A stretch of DNA of 64,000 bases from Balanoglossus misakiensis (Eukaryota > Hemichordata), in NCBI GenBank assembly GCA_040954595.2, contig CM082597.2, positions 6,572,001-6,636,000 on the forward strand, given 5' to 3'. Shown here piece after piece: positions 14,001 through 27,000 of the stretch. The translations under genes and the position numbers were made by a program. Below the pieces are notes generated by a model. It ran no database searches and had not been told where the DNA came from. It was given only the letters and a program-made list of their open reading frames with translations. The stretch's first letter is position 1. Every line of letters starts with the position of its first letter.

Positions 14001-17000
14001 TATGTCTGTAACCCGAGGGATTGTGAGTCACCCCCAAAAACAGACTGTTTCCCGAGGCTGAAGGGGGAATGAAACAGTCTGTTTTGGAGGGTGACTGACA
14101 GTACCGAGGGGTGAAAGTCGTATGCTGTTGCCATGAAAGGCCAGTCAATATGTGTTTTGTAACACACGTCATCCACAACCATGCATAAGAACTCACCATA
14201 CACAAAGTGAGCGGGCATCATTTTTCGGAACTGATGCCCGGCAGGCAACAGCACAAAAAGAACGCATACCACGTGACTAGCAATTGATGAATGAGAACAC
14301 AGAGTGCGGATGAGGTGTGTTACATTACTGGATGACGCAGAAAATCATGCCCCTATAAACTCATCATAGTGCCGTTAAAATGAAAATTTCACTGGTGATA
14401 TTTTACACGAAATGTTGTGATGTTAACATTAGTTTTCATCAGTTCTTGCTGTGATTCTAACCATCTAATGTTTCACAGATATCAATCCTGATTGTGAACC
14501 CGCTTGTCAGAATAATGGTGTATGTGTTGGTGGAGAATGTGCCTGTCTTGGTGGATTCACAGGGCAAGACTGTTCACAAATAGGTCAGTGAAACATGTCA
14601 GTGTGAAAAATGTGTTAAAACCTGAGCATTATTTACATTATCAATCATTTATATTTTTTTTAAATCTAGCGCTAAACACCACAGTTCTGTTTGATGTCAA
14701 TCCTTTATCTGCAGTTAAAAATTGATATAATACAATAATTATTTCAGCTTGGTGGCTTAGTCTTCAGCAATGCAGTGGTTCCGTTTTTTCTAGTTGCAGA
14801 CACTGTACGCATAAACTGTGCATACGTCAGAAGATCCATTCTCATTGACATACATCTGCTGTACACCATTTTTTGTGGTTAAAGGGATAAAACAGTGTCT
14901 CATAAAAATTATATTATTCTTAATCCGAAAACAGGAGATGATTGTGACCCAGGCTGCATTAATGGAAGTGTTTGTTTACTGAATCAGTGCATCTGTATCC
15001 AAGGTTACACTGCAGATGATTGTTACTATGGTGAGTTGTCATAGTTACAATGATAGATTCCTTGGAAAAGGGACACAGTGTTTACCATGATATCTTTAAT
15101 ATGCACATGTGCCTTATATACCATGATATACTGTGATACACTTTATTTTCACGAGCAATAAATTTTCGTGATATACGCGAGAGCCAAAATAGCGTGAAAA
15201 TAAAAAGTCGCATAATTTTTTTTTGAAGATAACGATGCAGTGAATGAAATAAGAGAACGCGAAAATTAATACTCGCGAAACAGTGGCCACGCTCGATATC
15301 GCGAAAATTTCAATCGCGAAAATAAAGTGTTTTACAGTATGACACAGATACTCAGGTATTGGGTGAAACAGTGGGTAGGGCATCAAAACAAACTCCCTAT
15401 GATGCAAGTTGTAAATACTGTGAAAAAAATAGCTAAAAGTTAGAGCAACTGGGACTTTGAATGTTTTGGTCTTGTCATCAAAAAGGTGAAAATTTTCATA
15501 AGTTGTGTATGCATATTGCAACAACAAAGCTTTGACCATTGAAATGTCACTTGAAACATGTGATGGATCGCTGTTCAAAACTCTAATGCTAATGACAATG
15601 TTAAGTCAACATTTTGCCCATGATGCATTTTGTTAACTGGTTATTTTACAGTTAATGGTGCTATAGAATATGATATTGTGTATCAAAATATCAAATATTC
15701 CGATTCTGTGATATTTGTATGTGGAGAATTAAGTATTGCCTGATAAAGTATGATGTCATCAGACATCTTTTGAATGTGTTTTGATTGTTTTTACAGAGAT
15801 TCCTTGCATCCCAGACTGCAAGAATGATGGAATATGCTTCCAAGGATACTGCAACTGTCAGGAGGGCTTTAATGGAGATGACTGCTCCAAATGTAAATAT
15901 CACACCTTATGCAAAGTGGTAAAGTCAATGGGCATGACAAGTAACAGGAAATGTGTTCGTAGAGTTAGAATATGCAAATTACTTGATAATTTATGCAAAT
16001 TATCTGGGTACATGTAACTCTAAAGGATGTAGAACAACTATACAAAAACTATAGTGTATATTTTTAGATTTAGGGGAATCTGATCTTATACAGTGTACAA
16101 TGGTCACGTGACATGCATTTATGAAGATCTTTGAAAAATCAGTTTCAAGGGGTAAGGCCTTTGGTTATCGATACAAAAAATTGACACCACCTGGTTTATA
16201 TATCACCCTGATCATCGCATTCTGTAGTTTGTTTTACTTTGTTTATGTGTTTATTTATGTGTTTATTTTACTTCTCAGCTGTGTGTTTATGTGAAAATGG
16301 TATCTGCAATGGTGGAGAATGTGAATGCTTTGCCGGTTACACTGGTGATTTGTGTGATGAAGGTAAGTTTTGTTTTTGTTGGTGACTTGTGATGTCAACT
16401 TTCCAGCAAAATGTGTTGATTGATTGAAACAAACTTACTTCGAAAGTATAATTTGTATCTTCTGGCTTCATGCAAGTAACTTTGATTTGTGTTGTATTTC
16501 AGACATCAATGAATGTGATATAGAAGGTTTACAGGTGTGTGAGCAAGAATGCATTAATTCAAGAGGTTCATTTATGTGTCGATGTCTGGATGGCTTCGTG
16601 TTGAGGACAGATGGAATAACATGTCAACCAATAGAAGGTATTGATGTTATTTGGCATTTAGTACATGTATGCTTAATATTGTATGGCTATGTTTAGATTC
16701 TGTTTGATTCAAATGAAATGAATGGTCCTTCATAATATAAAGTTATTCATAAAGTACCAAGAGTTCTGTCCGAGTACATCGTACATTGCAGTGGAGGTAT
16801 TGTCTGAGATACGCAACGTCTAGGACAAATACTGAAGCATATTGCTCAGTTGATACATTCATTTCTACAATGACAATGAAATAACCTTACAATAGGACTA
16901 TACTCAAAGTCATCATAAAGATTACTAGACTAAAATGAAAGTTTTAATTGGTTTGTTACAGGGTGTTATTTTCAACCACATGATTTCACATATTCATCTG

Positions 17001-17996
17001 GTGATACATGGATTCTTGATGAGTGTATTAATTGTACATGTCAGGTAAGGAGCAATTGATGTTACTCATACACATTGTGTATACTGTAAAACACATTATT
17101 TTCACGAGCAATAAATTTTTGCGAAATACGCGAGAGCCAAAATAGCGTGAAAGTAAAAAGTCGCGTAAATTGTTTTTGAAGATAACGATGCAGTGAATGA
17201 AATAAGAGAACACAAAAATTAATACTCTGAAAACAGTGGCCTTTCTCGCAAAAATAAAGTGTTTTACAGTATATCATATGCTCACATATTGTGTAGTTGA
17301 TCTGAACTGACTTGAGACCAAAGGTTGTATAGGAGAAGAGTCTTACCCTTGTATGAGCGCCTTTCTGCTGTGTTACCAAAGGTTCCACAATGCATCTCAG
17401 CTATAAAGGTTTTATTATGTATCGTATTGAAAAATAAAATGTGCTTTAAAATATTATTCATGAAGTTATACATATAAAACTGTGTAATTGTCCTTTATTG
17501 ATTTCTGGATCAATTATTTAGACATATTAGACCTGCATCCCTATATGTATTGTTATTCGCAATAACTTCATTTCTTCTCCATAATTGTCATGTATTTCAG
17601 AATAATGTTATCACATGTACTCAGTGCCCTGTATTGCCATGCCAATATACAGAACAAATTGTAGGTGAATGCTGTCCACATTGTAAAGGTTAGTAATTTA
17701 AGCCTTCAGATACTTCTCCGTGATATACAGCCCTATTGATTTCAGAGGATTGGTCGTACGGTGATCGTGCCTTTTCGTATATCGCCCCACTCATTTGGAA
17801 CAGTGTCCGATTAGAAGTACGCCAGGGGCTAGTCACCTTGCCTTGACAGTTTCAAGAAACACATCAAGACTTATATGTTTAACAGAGCCTATTAACAGTA
17901 ACTTTACATTGGATTTTTGACATTGTAAAGCACTATTGAACACTATTGCAGTGGAGTTTGGTGCTCTATAAGACCTTTTGATTGATTGATTGATTG

Positions 17997-18066
<70 letters not shown>

Positions 18067-21000
18067 GAAGATAATGATGGTTGCAATTTTGGGCAACTTT
18101 CCACTTTAAGTTTAACCCTAACACTGCCAAGTCAGGTGAAACTGGTTTGATTTCCAGGGTGCCCAGAATCCTGGCTCCCAGGCCTGTTAGACTGCCAAGT
18201 GTGTGTTAATCAGTAGGGCCTATACAAGACCCTCAGACTAATACAGTGCAAACCAGTGCGATTTGGTTCATTTTACAGGGGGCTCAGACTGCCAAGTGTG
18301 TGTTAATCAGTAGGGCCTATACAAGACCCTCAGACCAATACAGTGCAAACCAGTGCGATTTGGTACATTTTACAGGGGGCTCAGACTGCCAAGTGTGTCT
18401 AAGTACGTATGAGAGCCATGTTAAGACGTTCAAAATGGGTTTTAGACGAAAAAAGGGCACATATATATTTTAAGGAACTTGACACTCTAAACAGATATGA
18501 CACCCAGTAGGGGTAGGGTTTTAATCAAAATTATAAAACTCTTGGTAATTATTTCCAAAGAATAATTGATTCTACATGAATCTTTTTGTGTTATAGGTTG
18601 TGTATTCAACAATATAGAATATCACCACAATTCTACATGGACCAGTCCTGTTGATGAATGTGAAATCTGTAGCTGTAGTGAAGGAATTGTAACTTGTGTC
18701 AAACAGATATGTGAACATGAATGCACACATCCATTGCCCAACCCTGGACATTGTTGTCACAGTTGTCAAGGTAACCGTACATGTAGTTAGATCTTTTATG
18801 TCATCAAGTTAATTGATGAAACATTCATTTACATAAGGATGATCTGCATCTCAAATCTAGTCAGGATCGGGTTAATGAATTTGTAGTAAAAGCAGAAACT
18901 CATGCTACCATGGAATGATATGTATACTTAAATTCAATTCCAGGTCAGTAAAATTTGAAAGAAAATTACATTCAGCTGTTAAATAACACATTTCTAGCTT
19001 ACATATATCCAGCCTTGTTATTGTTGATGCTTAAATTAAATCTTGACCCTAAGAATTCAGCAATGTCCAAACACAGATAGTTTACAAACAAAATATTGTT
19101 TCATTAGGTAGCGAGAAATGTGCCAACATACATGTATGTTTAATTGCAATTTTTCAAATAATTTTTTATTCCAAGGCCATCTACCCTTTTAATGTTTGTA
19201 TGATTTCATCTACCCTTTTACAAATGTAATGTTTTTCATTATTTCGTTTCAACAGAATGTTTATACAATGGTTATATTTCAAATGACGGTGAAATATTTA
19301 CTGATCCGAACAACACATGTTCACAATGTCAATGTTTGGTAAGTACCAGACAGACTGCATTGGTCAATTTCTGATCACATGAGATACATTTATACTTTAG
19401 ATTGCATTCTGATTGGTCAATTTCTGATCACATGTCACTGTTCCTCTGGTCAGAAAGAGAATCACCATGAAGTGAAAGAACTGGGTTGAATTTGTTGCCA
19501 TTTGTTGACTATTTCCAATGTAATATAAAGGGCACCATGGTCGGCCATGCTGGTATTTTTGGCACATTGTCAGGGGTGTCTTGATTTCATGTGGTACTAA
19601 ATTCATCAATTACGGCTCCAGTCTCAAGATTAGATTTTCTCTTTTATCAAAGGCCACTATCTGTAATGTTTTGCGTATTATTTTAGTTGACTGACAAGTT
19701 ATGTTGAAGCATCTCCTTTCATCCTATCTGTATTTTTCTCTGTTCCAGAAAGGCAGTGTGATGTGTTTGGTTCAGGACTGTCCTTTGGTGACGTGTGCAA
19801 ATCCCATTCAGGGACCATGCTGTCCGGTCTGTGAAGGTGACTTTGAAATTTTCTCTTGATTAGTCTTTCAGAACTTCGGGGAAATGTTGAGAACCATTTC
19901 TTCCGCATTCTCGGTATGTGGATCTTACCATACCATTAAAAGCCTCTAGAGCTGCCAAATTTCACACATTTTTTTCCACCATAAAATACTTCAAACCTTT
20001 TCCCTATCCTTTAAAATTCTCACCATTAAGCCATGTAACTTGTATTTGCATCAGTTTGTCTTCTCTTGGCGACGCATACCATGATAGCTGCGTACTGTTT
20101 GTATGGATGTTCATGTATATGTTTTCGAATCGCTACATACAGCCACAATCGGGCATTGATAAGGTATTCATGTATACTTATCAGAAAGCTTATTTAGATG
20201 GACCAGTCCAATTTAAGTTGAAAAATAAAATAATACAAAAAGTGGCAGCTCTAGAGGCTTTACTACAATAGATTCTCCTGCAGTTACAGAAAGATATTCT
20301 ATAAAGTGACAAAAGTCGATTAGTTGATCTAAGGATATGTAATGAATGGTAAAACATACAATGTCATAATGTATGCTGTTGTTACTTTGCAATTTGAAGA
20401 AGAAAAGATAATGAAGAGATTTTGAATCAGTTATCCAAACATGGCATCACTATGTTATCAATGTGAATTGGGGTTCAATTTGGTACTATACGCTATTTCT
20501 AACCAGTACGTTTATATCATCTGATTATGTTGCAATGTAATCTGTTTTATTGTATATTCCCAGCAAGTTGTTTCTTTGATGGTAATGAATTTCAAAGTGG
20601 TGAGACGTTTAAACCAGCCAATCAGAACTGTACAATTTGTTGGTGTTCAGTAAGTACAAGTCTATTCACCCTCTCAACCCAGTTCCCCCTATAGAGGTCT
20701 GTCTGTCCTTCCATCCATGCACATGTACGTCCACAATGATTTCAGCATTATCTGTGAAGTGATCGTTGTGCAACTGGGCATAAGTATAGTACCCTATGAA
20801 TAGACGCAAAACAAAGAATTTATTTATGTTGGCCTTATTGCATGAGTAGCAATCTGCAATTGTTTAATTACAGGATGGACAAATAGGATGTGAACCTGTA
20901 CTGTGTCCAGAACTTCCCTGTGCAATCGAGTTTCAGACATTCCTGCCCGGTCAATGCTGCCCGACATGCAACCAACTTCCGGGATGTGTAGATGCGTCCG

Positions 21001-24000
21001 GAATCATCTATCCATTTGGACAGACGTGGTTTAAGAGGAATGATCCATGCCAGAGCTGTACTTGTCAGGTAAGAACACAGAATGCAGTAGCACAGATATT
21101 ACAAGTTTTCTGATTGGTCAAATTCTCCACAGTTCGCCAAATACGCGAGAGCCAAAATGGCGTGAAAATAAAAATTTGCGTAATTTTTTTCGAAAATAAC
21201 GATGCAGTCAATGAAATAAGAGAACGCGAAAATTAATACTCGCGAAACAGTGGCCTCTCTCGATATTGCGAAAATTTCAACTCGCGAAAATAAAGTGTTT
21301 TACAGTAGTCATTTGTAGCAACCATAGAACAAAGTTGGAGAACTTTGTGAAATATAAACTGTACACAACCGTTCTAAGATCTTTGTGATTTTTCCCTCTT
21401 CAGATTGATGGTCAGATAACATGTACCACTGTCACATGTACAGAGTCATGTAACAATCCAATTGTCATACAAAATCAATGTTGCCCAGATTGTAATGGTA
21501 AGTCACAAAAGTAAAATTAACCATTTCATCAAAATACTAGATTACTAATGGTATGCCTGATCCAATTTACATGTTTCGGATGTGTTATGGTGGACTAGTT
21601 CAGTTGGTTGGACTTTTATGTACATGAAATTTGTAAGGAGGTTGTTGAATGTCTCAGTCTTAAAGATGGTCGAGGTCGAGGATCATCTTATGCGCATGTG
21701 CTTAATTTTGTGTGTACAAACATTACGCCTAATTCACATGTTCTACAAATTTTGCATTTGACACATTCAAATAGTGGACTGCCTTCGCTTCCTTCCATCT
21801 TTCATGTGCACTGTTTAAGTAGACTTTAGTTTTGTCCCTTCTTTTCCTCCAATTTGCTGTCTTTTCCTGATCTCCAACACATGTTTGGTTGCCGCCATCT
21901 TGTCTGTTGTTAGGACTGCACACTGCCTCATGGCATTGATTGTATACAAATTTTGCCACCAGAGATTCTGGTTTGGCACACATGTACATTTGTATATCAT
22001 CGCCATTTAACTTTTCTAGCATCTTACATATGTAGGCAATAGAATATTTCTTGTCATGAATAGCCTTGACCTCCAAATGTGAAAGTGTCCATAAAAATAC
22101 TTATTGTGACGTGCATTTTTTTTGATAGGTTGTACATACGGCGGTGAAAATCACAGAGATGGTGCTGTATTCCCATCATTACTAGATAGCTGCAGTGAGT
22201 GTACATGTACATCTGGTAATGTCAACTGTCAACCAATCAGCTGTCAGGTGAACTGCATGTTTCCATTCCAAGATGAAGATATGTGCTGTCCCTTGTGTCA
22301 GGGTAAGTCGTTTCAACAAGCTTCGAAAGTCTTTGATTTCTTTTGCAATTGGTCAGCAACAGCTACTACACACATCTATTCATACAACACAGTCCAGACA
22401 TACTGAAAAACACTTTATTTTCGTGAGTTGAAATTTTCGCAATATCGAAAGAGGCCACTGTTTCGCGAGTATTAACTTTCATGTTCTCGTATTTCATTCA
22501 CTGCATCGTTATCTTCAAAAAAAATTACGCGACTTTTTATTTTCTTGCTATTTTGGCTCTCGCGTATTAAGCAAAAATTTATTGCTCGCGAAAATAAAGT
22601 ATTTTACAGTAGTTAAAAAGTATTTCAGTTTGTCTGGTTTTTGCACTGTGATTGGTCACGGGGTGTTTCATTATTGTGCTGGCACACACAAGGGGCATGT
22701 TATTGGTCAACAGTTTTTGGTCTCAGGGAAACAGACTATGTGAGGATATGTGGGCCGGTCATACTATGGCCATTGTTTTTTGTTCTTGGGATGAAAGTTT
22801 ATTGTTCAGGGTGATTTATACTAAATGTTTGGTGGACATAGAACTTTTCATATTTAAAGCCACAGTATTTCTCGTTTTCGCGTAAATTTTATTTGAAACG
22901 GCATCTTCAATTTCTAAAAGTACATGATAATTTATACTGTATCGAACAGTTATTGTGCCCAGCTTTGTTCATAAACACATACAATTTACAATATAATGAG
23001 TGAAGAATGACTTTCTGTCTGGATACGGAATGCAACGTAAACAAATCCGCGCATCATTTCAAGTGTTACAGGCAATATTTACGGCTTGCATGTACATGTA
23101 GCTACAGTTGCCCAAACCTTTCTTCTATCTTCATTATGTAGTATTCCTTGATGAATGTATGCGAAAAACGGGCAATTTTCGATGATGAAAAATGGATAAA
23201 CACGAGAAATACTAGGGCTGTAATGAATTACAGCTGAGTTGAACATATATAGTGGATATAGAAAACCATGCATGGCTGCTTAGCATTATCTCAAACCTCT
23301 TGAAAACATTTACTTGGCAAATGGTTATGAATAACTTCTGTTTTAGTAATACTCTCCTTAACTGAAATCTGATTGTCCAGAATGGATTTTTTACACGAAA
23401 TGTGATCGCTATGTTATTAATTCTTTGCAGATTGTCTGTATGATGGTCAGTATATACGGAATATGAACACAATCAAAGATGGCTGCATAACTTGTCTTTG
23501 TACAGTAAGTTAATAAAATAATTTTATCTTAGTGATTTAATCTGAGAAAATTATCCAAATACTAAAAGTCATAGATATTTTTCCATTAAGAAAGGACCTA
23601 GATTGAATTAAAAGGAAAAGTTTCCTATGGATAGGGTGTTAATCAGTATAATATTTATGAAGAACTGAAAGTGGAATGTGACTTTGTTATATCACTTTTG
23701 TTGCCATGGTACCTTTTATAACCTATCTGTGTGTCGACAGAAGTGATGTACGAGCCTAGTGCTCAAATTGATCTGCCAGTTGGTCAAAGTTCCAAGGCAG
23801 ACCTGTTAACAAGGTTCACACACTGCACACACAAATTACTAAGAAACAAACTTTCTGTAACTTGACATGGAGAATTCCACAAACAACAAGTCTATCATTG
23901 GACACACATACAAACCTGAGTATGACATCAGTGAAAGTGTTTCTGACAAAGACATGGATTGGCCAGGCTATGTGTTGGTCTCTATGTCACGTCTACTTAT

Positions 24001-27000
24001 TTGCAACAGTGACAGAGGACATGATTGCTCAAACAATAAATGAAAGTAAATAATTCCAATGTAATCTGTGATCAATTTTCTTTGAATTGTTATATCAACA
24101 GAAGGTAAAGTCCCTAAGTCTGTAATTCCATTTTATAATTTGACAGATCGTATGTTACTGTTATTGAACTGCCCATACCACCCTCACCCTCTGCCCCCCC
24201 CCCCCTCTGTTCCACCTTGCCTAATCCACCCCTCCCCTCCACCCATGCTCCCATGCTATCTCTTCCACACTAAACTGATGTCTCTCCTTGTCTGCATAGT
24301 TTGGGAATGTAACATGTGGTAACATGGAAATTTGCCCAATACTGGAATGTGACAACCCCATCCTTGTAGAAGATAGTTGCTGTCCAGTGTGTCAAGAAAG
24401 TAAGGAAATATCAGATACAAGATCTTAAAATCAAGAGTTATGTTTCAGAATTTTCTGAGATTAAATAATCCTCAAGTTCAACGAAGGAAAAACTAATCTA
24501 GATTGAATTTTGTCATACATGTATGAGGGCACTTTGCGTAACCAATCCATGCAATGGGTTACAAACTGGATCCTTTCAGTGGACTGCATGAGAATGTAAC
24601 AATTTCCATCTCAACAATGTGTACTTGAACTTTATTTGTAGATCCAGTATGTGTGACAGGCGATGGTACAGAGTATCAACCTGGACAAATGTGGACAGAA
24701 TTTGACCTGTGTCTGCAATGTACCTGTCAGGTTTGTCAAAAGTTCAACGTCTGATAAAAAAATTCTGTCTTTCAGTTTTGCTACAACCCCCCCCCCCCCC
24801 CACCCGTTGAAATTTAATTGTTGAATGTTGATCAGAGATTCCCTTTATTTCATTACTGTGATGCTTCTAATCAAACCAAACCGAGAATGGGTGACAGTGA
24901 AAATAACAATAGTTGTCAAATTAAAAACACATTTATTTCTGTAACTAAACTTGTCAGTAAATATAATCCACTGTAAAAGTAAACATAAATAAATAAGCTT
25001 CTATTTCAGCCAAAGTGCTACAGACAGTCCCAGAAACAGAGCCATCGTTTTGCTGTTTTCCAGATGATTTGATCTCGATCGACTTGCCATGAAGGCAGCA
25101 AAATACACAACTACTACATAACATTATTTATGACTTTTAACGAAACCAAAATAGAATTTGATTAAGAACCTGTACGTCACTATCTTTTGGAAAAGGCGGT
25201 ATGGCTAACTGATATGAATTGGATTATCGTTCCTCTTTCAGCCTGATTCCAAGATTACCTGTACAGAATTAGAGTGTCCAGTAACATGTGAGCATGGACT
25301 GTACACAGCTTCTGATTGCTGTCCAGACTGTAGTCTGTGTGAATACAATAATATCTTGTATGCTGATGGTGATCGCTTCAACCCTCTTGGTGATGTGTGT
25401 AGATCCTGTCTATGTCTGGTAAGTTCTCATCACTGCACAGAGTTAAGACACTCATGTACGCATAAGCAGTGGAAAAATGCATACAGACTTAAAATCATAC
25501 ATAGAGACCTCATAACCAAAACAAAAGTATGCGTAGTCCACATGCATCATGAACATTGGTGCACACATACATTCCTTAAATTACTATTTATAGTATCAAT
25601 GGTCAGGGCGTCGTCCATAATTTCTATATTGATAACCCATTAAATAATTTGTATTTACAGGATGGTACTGTGACTTGTAATTTAACAGTGTGTGAAGCCA
25701 CAACATGTTCAAATTTTGCAAGTGTACCAGGGCAGTGCTGTCCTAAATGTCTAGGTAAGTGGACATATTGGATGAGTCATCACATGCTGTGCTTCCTCTA
25801 TGAGTCATCACTTGTTGTGATCTCTCCTCTATGAGTCATCACTTGTTGTGATCTTTCCTGTATGAATTATCAGATGCTGTGTAAGTGCACAGGCTGTAGA
25901 CAAAGCACACACCAATGAATGAATCAATCGAATTTTACACAATACCAGTATATTGATCATAAAAATGACAAAATAAAAACAATTTTAATACCGCAAAACA
26001 GAAGAATTCTATATAATTTGAACACCCAGATAATGGTATTCCATTTCATCATGTCTTCAACCAGAGTGACATAGCGCTGTATAAAATGTCTTCTTTGTCT
26101 CTTTGTTTAGACTGTCAGGTAATTGATGGTACAACGTATCACCATGGTGACATGTGGACTCTTCAAGATGATCCCTGTACAACTTGTATATGTGATGTAA
26201 GTTGCTTTGATGTGTGGATTTAAAGGGACAAAGTCTCTCTCTCGCTGCCCATTTCCAATTAATTATGTTTGATGGCAGGTGTATGTGATTGAACGTTGAT
26301 TCACTATATACCCACATGTAGAATAACATAAACGGTGTCTTGTATCAAACATAATTAATGGAAAATGGGGAAGAAGAGAGACTTTGTCCCTTTAATGAAG
26401 AATATATCTTGTATTAGAGCACTTTTGGCTTTGATTGTTATAAGCACATGCAGAGCACTTTTGGCTTTGAGGGTGATAAGCACATGCAGTGTGTTCATGC
26501 CAAGACTTTTCTGTGCAGCAACACAGTGTACAGTGTCACATTCTGCTGTTCTGATGAGCTTTCATGTTTTGTGGATCTTTGCTTCTTGTCATATATCTCA
26601 GTAATTAGATTTGTAGATCTGTACTTTTGGCTATTTATTTAATTATTTTTAATCTGTGTATCAATTATGTTATCTTGTGTAGCTAGTGTAGTTTACATAC
26701 TGTAAAACACTTTATTTTTGCGAGCAATACATTTTCGCGACATACGCGAGAGCCAAAATAACGTGAAAATAAAAAGTAGCATAAATATGTTTTGAAGATA
26801 ACAATGCAGTGAATATAAATAAGAGAACGTGAAAATTAATACTCGCAAAACAGTGGCAGCTTTCAATATCGCGAAAATTTCAACTCGCGAAAATAAAGTG
26901 TTTCACAGTACTTCTCTTGTTTGTAACTTGGACGTTTTTGTTTTTTGTGTTGACAGGACCAAGACATCTCCTGTACAACTGTCACATGTCCAGCACCATG

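Noticed and set aside
304-16637. Gene A as a Notch, Jagged or fibrillin relative
   Set aside because: The EGFs are short with C-x3-C spacing, only one is calcium-binding, and the chain continues into VWC and VWD domains. No DSL, LNR or TB domain is seen.
21608-22076. Minus-strand open frames with KEAKAVHYLNVSN-type sequence
   Set aside because: The same words occur in every family 5 element copy, including non-coding ones, so this is element sequence and not a gene.
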